NCBI GenBank assembly: GCA_038321775.1
Contig: JBBQFI010000001.1
Span: 62,001-126,000, forward strand
DNA: 64,000 nt
Direction: 5' to 3'
From: JBBQFI01 sp038321775
Lineage (GTDB): Bacteria > Verrucomicrobiota > Verrucomicrobiia > Chthoniobacterales > UBA10450
Shown: positions 59,277 to 64,000 of the stretch, piece after piece
Position numbering within the stretch: position 1 is the stretch's first letter
Layout of the letters: the number at the start of each line of letters is the position of its first letter
Program-made: the position numbers and the translations under genes
Notes under the pieces: generated by a model
Told to the model about the DNA's origin: nothing
The model's input: only the letters and a program-made list of their open reading frames with translations
Database searches by the model: none

Positions 59277-60338
59277 TTACGCTCGCGCGTCGGTCGCAGA
59301 TCGCATTATCGGTAAATCTTTTTCGTCCGGCGCTCGGCCCGCTGCCCGGATATTGATGAAGCGCCGAAGCGTGTCGAACCAAAACGGCGCGCCCATCGAA
59401 GCAGCCAGGGCGGTAATAAACCAACCAAAGAAGGCGGTAACGGCGTGTCCCCAATGCAACTTTCGATGGCCTCCATCATATAGATACTCGCGTTGCGCTG
59501 CATCCCAGCCGACTGGCAGTTGCAGCTCGTTGAGTACGGTGATGGCAGTCTGAGATTTCTTTAACAAAAGATCCGGTGAGGCTGCCCGCACCTCCGCTTG
59601 TTCTGGTGCGGCATCAGGTGTCGGCATCGGAGCGATGACATCGTCTGGAAGATGAGGCATCTCTGCTTGATCGCTTTTTTGCACGTAAGCTGTCGCATCC
59701 GCGACTAATGCCGCGCGCAATTTCGGATCGATCGAAAGCTGTCGAACGATGTGTGCCGTATCGACATTCGTTCCGACCGCGAGCAGCAACGCCAGAAACA
59801 GCAACCACATTTGCGTGTAACGCTTGTACCAGCCACTAACTCGGTCCATGCTTTGATCGAACCATTCGCGAATACCGTTCCTGAATTTGTCGATGTCGTT
59901 TTTCGAAGCATCCAGGATCGCGGTCAGACTTTGTTTCAAGGGCTCGTTTTGGATTTTTTCGATGCCGCCGCGGAGATCGTCCAAAGTGCGATCGATCGCA
60001 GGATCTGCGGGCTTGATGAAGTCCAGCAGTGCCGAAGCGAAAGCGCCGGCTGGAATGTAGGAAGGCACGGTGGTTTTGGCGCGAGAAAGGGCATTGATCA
60101 GCCCATGACGGCAAAGATCCGCCACCGCAGGAGATGGCTTTTTCTTCTGCAGAAAATTCCAATGATTAATCTCTTTTCGTTTCGGGTCCTGCAGCAATTC
60201 GGCCAAACCTTCCGCAAGAAAATCGGCGCGCTTGTCGAGGAATGAGAGCCAGATTTCGTTGAGCGCGGAAACAACTAGACTAAAAAAAACGTAAACAGAA
60301 ACGAGAGCGATCGCGACGTCGAGAATGGAGCCAAGCAT
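59277..60338 (-). CDS. Multi-pass membrane protein with DRVSGWYKR motif
   Basis: 353 residues. Hydrophobic segments near residues 5-25 (DVAIALVSVYVFFSLVVSAL), 175-190 (MWLLFLALLLAVGTNVDTA) and 300-320 (AVTAFFGWFITALAASMG). Conserved-looking elements: PSYIPAGAFASALLDF and WFDQSMDRVSGWYKRYTQ, which I recall in uncharacterised membrane proteins of several phyla. Soluble linker about residues 200-290. Function unknown; likely the membrane anchor of the operon's products. Confidence 0.65.
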   Translation of the reverse strand: MLGSILDVAIALVSVYVFFSLVVSALNEIWLSFLDKRADFLAEGLAELLQDPKRKEINHWNFLQKKKPSPAVADLCRHGLINALSRAKTTVPSYIPAGAFASALLDFIKPADPAIDRTLDDLRGGIEKIQNEPLKQSLTAILDASKNDIDKFRNGIREWFDQSMDRVSGWYKRYTQMWLLFLALLLAVGTNVDTAHIVRQLSIDPKLRAALVADATAYVQKSDQAEMPHLPDDVIAPMPTPDAAPEQAEVRAASPDLLLKKSQTAITVLNELQLPVGWDAAQREYLYDGGHRKLHWGHAVTAFFGWFITALAASMGAPFWFDTLRRFINIRAAGRAPDEKDLPIMRSATDARA

Positions 60339-60339
60339 A

Positions 60340-60687
60340 CTAATGAGATTCGACCGGGGAACGTTGCGGCTTGGTGCCGTGCGACGGTGACTCGTTAGGC
60401 GCGGGCGGCGTTAGGCGATATGATTCTACTTTGTAGGTCCCTTCGATATGCGTCTCATTACCCGTCTCCGCGTCGACGAAAGTAATTCCGACCGGCGGTG
60501 TCACATGTTGATGAATTGAATCGACCCGGGCATTCCAGGATTTGACCGGTAAATTTGTCGTCACATCAAGCTGGGTGATTCGTTTTAATTCTGAACTGCC
60601 AACTTGCGCCGGAGTTTGTTTCGGCGTCGCGCATCCGCTGAGGAATAGACCGAGGAGCGCGACGAAAATGAGGGAAGTTTTTTTCAT
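60340..60687 (-). CDS. Small lipoprotein of the operon
   Basis: 115 residues. MKKTSLIFVALLGLFLSGC is a clear lipobox leader. Short beta-rich mature part (PPVGITFVDAETGNETHIEG). The C-terminal APNESPS carries the 9-mer at 60392-60400, with a further 8-mer copy at 60409. 1 nt before the membrane-protein start. Confidence 0.6.
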   Translation of the reverse strand: MKKTSLIFVALLGLFLSGCATPKQTPAQVGSSELKRITQLDVTTNLPVKSWNARVDSIHQHVTPPVGITFVDAETGNETHIEGTYKVESYRLTPPAPNESPSHGTKPQRSPVESH

Positions 60688-60697
60688 TGTATGCTGG

Positions 60698-61477
60698 TCA
60701 GGAATTCTCGACGGCGGAGCAGGCGACTAACGATTTTTGAAAGAAGAGCTGACGGGCATCGTCATATCGCAACAGAAACGCGCCATCCAAGCCCCATTTT
60801 TTTCCCCAGCTATTCGCGCAGACAAAGGCACGATCGTCGGCACTCACGCCGTAACAAAGGAAACAATGTCCACCAAAGCGATCCCCCGAAACGCTGACGA
60901 AGCCCTTGCGATCAACGCTGTTCATCCCGACGTACCAATCACAGGCGAGGACGACCGGTCCGCGAGTAAGAATAAAATTCCACAAGACGCGAACATCCTC
61001 CGCCCAAACATAATCGCCTTTAATCCAGCCATGCTTCTGCATCACTTTCGCGCCGGCGCGCGCAGAGGTGCCGTAGTAAAGAGGTTCTTCGCCGGGCGTA
61101 TCGTCCAATTTCTGCGCTTCTCGATAAATTTGGTACGGGTCCGGCCCTGGCTTCGTGAGCCTCGGCGCGCTCGTGATAAATAACGTCCAGCCGTGTCCAA
61201 CGCACGATTGCGATTCGCCCTGATCCATGATCGGGCCAAGCGCGTAAACCTGCGTTTTCGTTAGGGGATCGCCATCAATCTCACCGACGTGCGGCGACAT
61301 CGGATATTTAAAATCGCCGTCGTCGATCGTGGATACGTGACCCAAGCCGTGTCGTGCGCCGGAACGATCCGCCACAATGACGGCTTTATTCTTCGCTTTT
61401 TTGCGCGCATGGGATTTACGCGGAGCAACTGATTTCGCCGCGCGTCGCGGAACCTTTCGTTTCCTGGCCGCTGGCAT
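60698..61477 (-). CDS. Papain-like (C1A) cysteine peptidase, basic N-terminus
   Basis: 259 residues. Catalytic Cys in PIMDQGESQSCVGHGWTLF (Q oxyanion and C), His in GGHCFLCYGV and Asn in VCANSWGKKWG. The first 35 residues are almost all Lys/Arg/Ala (RKRKVPRRAAK; RKSHARKKAKNK) with no signal peptide, which is unusual for a secreted peptidase. The DNA-, anion- or envelope-binding role of that tail is not known. Second C1A gene of the operon. Confidence 0.82.
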   Translation of the reverse strand: MPAARKRKVPRRAAKSVAPRKSHARKKAKNKAVIVADRSGARHGLGHVSTIDDGDFKYPMSPHVGEIDGDPLTKTQVYALGPIMDQGESQSCVGHGWTLFITSAPRLTKPGPDPYQIYREAQKLDDTPGEEPLYYGTSARAGAKVMQKHGWIKGDYVWAEDVRVLWNFILTRGPVVLACDWYVGMNSVDRKGFVSVSGDRFGGHCFLCYGVSADDRAFVCANSWGKKWGLDGAFLLRYDDARQLFFQKSLVACSAVENS

Positions 61478-61506
61478 GAGGCGAAGATTTCTTACCTATG
61501 AGCTGA

Positions 61507-62061
61507 TCACAAATTTTCCCAAGCTGGCCATTCGTATTGCTTCAAGGAATCGGCGACCGCTTTCGCTTTGTCCGCTTCCATTTGATTATACGCCTTCCAA
61601 ATATCGATTCCTGCCTGAATCAAGATATCGGCTGCCGCAATGACTACCGGCGCAATGCCCATCGGTCGGACATCGGCCGGTGTATTCTTTTCCGCCAGAT
61701 CGACGAAATCTTTCGCGGCGTCACCTGCGTCTTTTGCGATCGCACGGTAGGAAGGCGTATCGAAATTCTTCTCACGATTCATCACACCCGCCTGCACGGC
61801 GGCGAGGTAACCTTTGTTCTTCGCGGCGGCGTCGCGATATCTTGAGCGGACACTAATATAAGTAGCATCCGTTTCCGGATGGCTTTTCTTGAATGACGCG
61901 GCCGCGGCTTGCGTGCGATTTTGCAAAGTAGCGATATTTGCAATGGCCGTCTTCGGATCGCCCGAAGCTGTTGTCGGCTGCGAAGCACAACCTGCTCCGA
62001 GCAGACAAAGAGCCGCCGAAGCAGCAACGATATTGAGATGTGAAAGTATTTTTATTTTCAT
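61507..62061 (-). CDS. Lipoprotein of the operon
   Basis: 184 residues. Lipoprotein leader with AALCLLGAGC as lipobox. The mature part is helical (LQNRTQAAAASFKKSHPETD; RSRYRDAAAKNKGYLAAVQA). A short hydrophobic stretch, GIAPVVIAAADILIQAGIDI, lies near the C-terminus. 29 nt before the next gene. Function unknown. Confidence 0.6.
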   Translation of the reverse strand: MKIKILSHLNIVAASAALCLLGAGCASQPTTASGDPKTAIANIATLQNRTQAAAASFKKSHPETDATYISVRSRYRDAAAKNKGYLAAVQAGVMNREKNFDTPSYRAIAKDAGDAAKDFVDLAEKNTPADVRPMGIAPVVIAAADILIQAGIDIWKAYNQMEADKAKAVADSLKQYEWPAWENL

Positions 62062-62101
62062 GTGGAAACGTACGGTTGAGTTTTGCCTAACGAATAATAA
62101 T

Positions 62102-63118
62102 TTATGCGGGGGCCGGCCACGCTGTTCCTTTCGTGTAACCTAGCGAATTTAAGACGTTGCGATCAAGCCCGCGCAAAATTTGCCTCATGAGGTTGATTGT
62201 TCCGTCAGTCAGGAAGTAGGCGCCATGAATCGCTGCGCCACCCACGCTTGGTGGAAAGAAACTGGAGCAGTCGACGTTCCAAACATTGTCGGTGGGCGAT
62301 GAAGCATCCGCGATCGGCGGGGAATTAGAGAGACCGCTGCGCCCGAGCCGTCGCATTCCGAAATGCTTCAAGCCGGCCGAGGCGCCGAGGACGGAATCGC
62401 GCCCGCTGTAAAGAGTGGTTATGCGATAGGTGAGGTTAGCGATGGCGTCTCCATCATTATTATCCGGCGCTCCCATATCGAAGAGATCGTTGTCTACATC
62501 GGCGGCGACCATGAGAAGTTGATTGATTAGACTAACGAGTAAGGGCTGGTTCTTGCGCGTCCAGGCTGCCGCCATCGCTTTTTGCACGACGTAATTTCCC
62601 ATGCTGTGCGCAATGAGAGAGACTTTCGCTTTGCAGGCTTTTCTCGGGTTATCGATCGTCGCCTGCTGCTTATCGACCAGCCAGTCGAACAATGCGCTCA
62701 GAACATCCGTAAAATCGTGAGCGCACAAGCGTGCGTGAGAACGGTCCGGTTCGTAACCGAGGATATTGCCGCGCGAAGGCCAGTCATAGAGAATGCAAAG
62801 CCCGAGGCTCTCGGGCCCGTTGAAGAGTTTTGCGCAAAGCTGCTCATAAAACGCCGCCGCGGAGGCGAACTTGTTATTGAAACCGTGCACCAAAAGCGTC
62901 ACGTGACTTTGGTCTTCGTGCTCACCGGGCGGAAGCGCGGGAAATTTGTCCGAAGCGGCAACCAGAAGCTTTTGAAAATTCCCGCCCGTGACCTTCTGCC
63001 AGTTTTTGATATCCGTGAGCGGCTGCTTGTCGCTCACCCAATACGTCACTCCGTCCGCGTTCGGATCGGGACCAATGCCATCTTCACTGCGGTCATTGAT
63101 CATCCAATATTTTGGCAT
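62102..63118 (-). CDS. Alpha/beta hydrolase (DUF900-like)
   Basis: 338 residues with no leader. Strand and loop HVTLLVHGFNNKFASAAAFY, nucleophile elbow VSLIAHSMGNYVVQKAM (Ser), acid in MVAADVDNDLFDMG and His in AIHGAYF. Such enzymes hydrolyse esters or amides. It is between two lipid/protease-like genes and starts 35 nt after the first peptidase gene ends. The intergenic 62085-62093 copy GCCTAACGA lies before its downstream neighbour. Confidence 0.78.
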   Translation of the reverse strand: MPKYWMINDRSEDGIGPDPNADGVTYWVSDKQPLTDIKNWQKVTGGNFQKLLVAASDKFPALPPGEHEDQSHVTLLVHGFNNKFASAAAFYEQLCAKLFNGPESLGLCILYDWPSRGNILGYEPDRSHARLCAHDFTDVLSALFDWLVDKQQATIDNPRKACKAKVSLIAHSMGNYVVQKAMAAAWTRKNQPLLVSLINQLLMVAADVDNDLFDMGAPDNNDGDAIANLTYRITTLYSGRDSVLGASAGLKHFGMRRLGRSGLSNSPPIADASSPTDNVWNVDCSSFFPPSVGGAAIHGAYFLTDGTINLMRQILRGLDRNVLNSLGYTKGTAWPAPA

Positions 63119-63153
63119 CGGTTTATCCGCTTTTTAATCGTTAGGCCATGATT

Positions 63154-63969
63154 TCAATGGACGAGGCGGATCGTCCAGAAATCATCCGACAAATTTTCAG
63201 TCAGGAGATACGAGTAGGGCATGGTGTAGTAACCGCGCTTGCCCCATCCCGTTCCCCAGGAATTGCGAACCATGAAACGCTGCGCCTTGTCATCGTAGCC
63301 GACCGCGAGGACCGCGTGACCGCCTACGACGTTCTCGTTAGCCACGGGCATTTCCAAGACGCCGGTTTTCGCTACCTCGGTACTCTCAAAGGCATCGTAA
63401 ACTGTGAAACCAAAGACAAACGGATAGCCGTCCGCGAGGCAGCCTTTCATCTGCGTGAGTGTGCGGTCGACTCGCTGATAACTTAACGCGCGAAACTTTT
63501 TCGCGAGCGTGTAGCAGGATTTGGGTGGCTTTTCCGCTGGCTTCGCTCCGCTTGGCCAAACATTTGTGTTGGAATCAGCGGGAGTATCGTCATACGGCCA
63601 GTCCGACTCCGGACAAGCGCCCTGTTTGCCGACACTTTTTATTCCGTCGCGAATCTGCGCGCCATTATCGAGAGGGATGCTGCGTTCGATGCTGCGCTCA
63701 TTATAATAGATAAAGAGACGCGACGGCGTGAAGTCGGCCAGGCGTTGTTTTTTTCGATCGAACTGAATGGCAGCCGCAATCGCGTTGGCTGTGCAGGAAC
63801 CGATTTGCCCCTGATTATAAACATGCGGACAACGCCGACGAAGATCCGCTTTCGCCGGTAATGGACCCAGTTTTGCCATGGGCGCGGCGTAAAGGTGATC
63901 GCGATTATCGGGAAGATCCGGCATCCAGCCATAACCGCGGCGGGGAGTGGTTTTAGCCGACGTTTTCAT
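63154..63969 (-). CDS. Papain-like (C1A) cysteine peptidase, first gene of the operon
   Basis: 271 residues. MPDLPDNRDHLYAAP is the usual start of bacterial C1A proteins. Catalytic Cys in VYNQGQIGSCTANAIAAAIQ, His in VVGGHAVLAVGYDD and Asn in VRNSWGTGWGKRGYYTMPYS. No signal peptide; the N-terminus is basic (MKTSAKTTPRRGYG). Only 31 nt of upstream sequence is in the window, so the operon may extend further. The 9-mer lies at 63138-63146 just after its stop. Confidence 0.88.
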   Translation of the reverse strand: MKTSAKTTPRRGYGWMPDLPDNRDHLYAAPMAKLGPLPAKADLRRRCPHVYNQGQIGSCTANAIAAAIQFDRKKQRLADFTPSRLFIYYNERSIERSIPLDNGAQIRDGIKSVGKQGACPESDWPYDDTPADSNTNVWPSGAKPAEKPPKSCYTLAKKFRALSYQRVDRTLTQMKGCLADGYPFVFGFTVYDAFESTEVAKTGVLEMPVANENVVGGHAVLAVGYDDKAQRFMVRNSWGTGWGKRGYYTMPYSYLLTENLSDDFWTIRLVH

Positions 63970-64000
63970 TTTCGGCGCGAATTAATTTACAGTGCTTTCA

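Larger units (their letters stand above)
1253..63146. repeat. Over-represented 9-mer TCGTTAGGC (33 exact copies, dispersed)
   Basis: Start positions on the plus strand. TCGTTAGGC: 1253, 7866, 9680, 11891, 12804, 14887, 17160, 20127, 23001, 43716, 44188, 45018, 45859, 46387, 47002, 50095, 51043, 53660, 55235, 60392, 63138. Complement GCCTAACGA: 2505, 4442, 12021, 17150, 18216, 19370, 23608, 29143, 37210, 41186, 56599, 62085. Two 8-mer copies at 59206 and 60409. Only 51043, 62085 and 63138 lie outside genes. These are counts by eye; a few may be missed. Confidence 0.92.

Noticed and set aside
1..64000. CRISPR arrays, rRNA genes or an origin of replication
   Set aside because: No regularly spaced repeats, rRNA stretches, DnaA-box clusters or AT-rich unwinding zone were seen.

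Overview
The window is bacterial chromosome from a Gram-negative organism. It carries an apolipoprotein N-acyltransferase, many lipobox signal peptides and outer-envelope style secreted proteins. The gene content and the short palindromic repeats, one of which encodes peptides ending in NTRDACATQ, resemble what I recall from Verrucomicrobiota (Chthoniobacterales/Spartobacteria-like soil bacteria). That placement is an inference from memory. No rRNA, CRISPR array, integrase or transposase was seen. Two tRNAs (Glu-CTC and Pro-TGG) are present.

Layout: 0-5 kb holds a UbiA-like membrane protein, a methyltransferase and an ECF sigma/anti-sigma-DUF4349 pair. 5-9.6 kb holds envelope proteins, small lipoproteins, two tRNAs and a fatty-acid desaturase. 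9.6-14.2 kb holds cobalamin methionine synthase split into two genes, with a palindromic repeat inserted in frame, followed by a small gene broken by an in-frame TGA. 14.2-23 kb holds an MFS transporter, cell-wall amidase and deacetylase, an ffh-rpsP-khpA-methyltransferase-trmD block and a FabF/cyclase pair. 23-27 kb is a four-gene minus-strand operon (MFS, TIM barrel, LPG-synthase-like membrane protein, RibD-like reductase).

27.1-34.75 kb is an accessory island (GT39, GT2, GMC oxidoreductase, epimerase, asparagine synthase) that looks like a surface-glycan or glycolipid pathway. It is bounded by two nested pairs of direct repeats, and the outer pair encodes a duplicated 32-34 residue membrane peptide. 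34.9-49 kb holds clpB, an S1/P1 nuclease and a six-gene minus-strand operon (phosphosugar mutase, small protein, lnt, ABC ATPase, a permease-amidohydrolase fusion, 3D-domain protein). 49-54.8 kb holds TCA genes with two VOC-family genes wedged between sucC and sucD, then citrate synthase and a ClC channel. 54.8-57.5 kb holds der, pgsA-like and a DJ-1/PfpI gene.

57.7-64 kb is a tight seven-gene minus-strand operon: two papain-like peptidases, an alpha/beta hydrolase, two lipoproteins, a multi-pass membrane protein and a GH75-like/PG-binding/CHAP protein. I do not recognise it as a described system.

The strongest genome-scale signal is a non-palindromic 9-mer, TCGTTAGGC (complement GCCTAACGA). 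I count 33 exact copies on both strands in 64 kb, where about 0.5 is expected by chance. Thirty of them lie inside real genes, encoding SLG, PN(E/D), VR or LT, and many sit in weakly constrained C-termini or linkers. This density and placement resemble DNA-uptake or other genome-architecture signal words.
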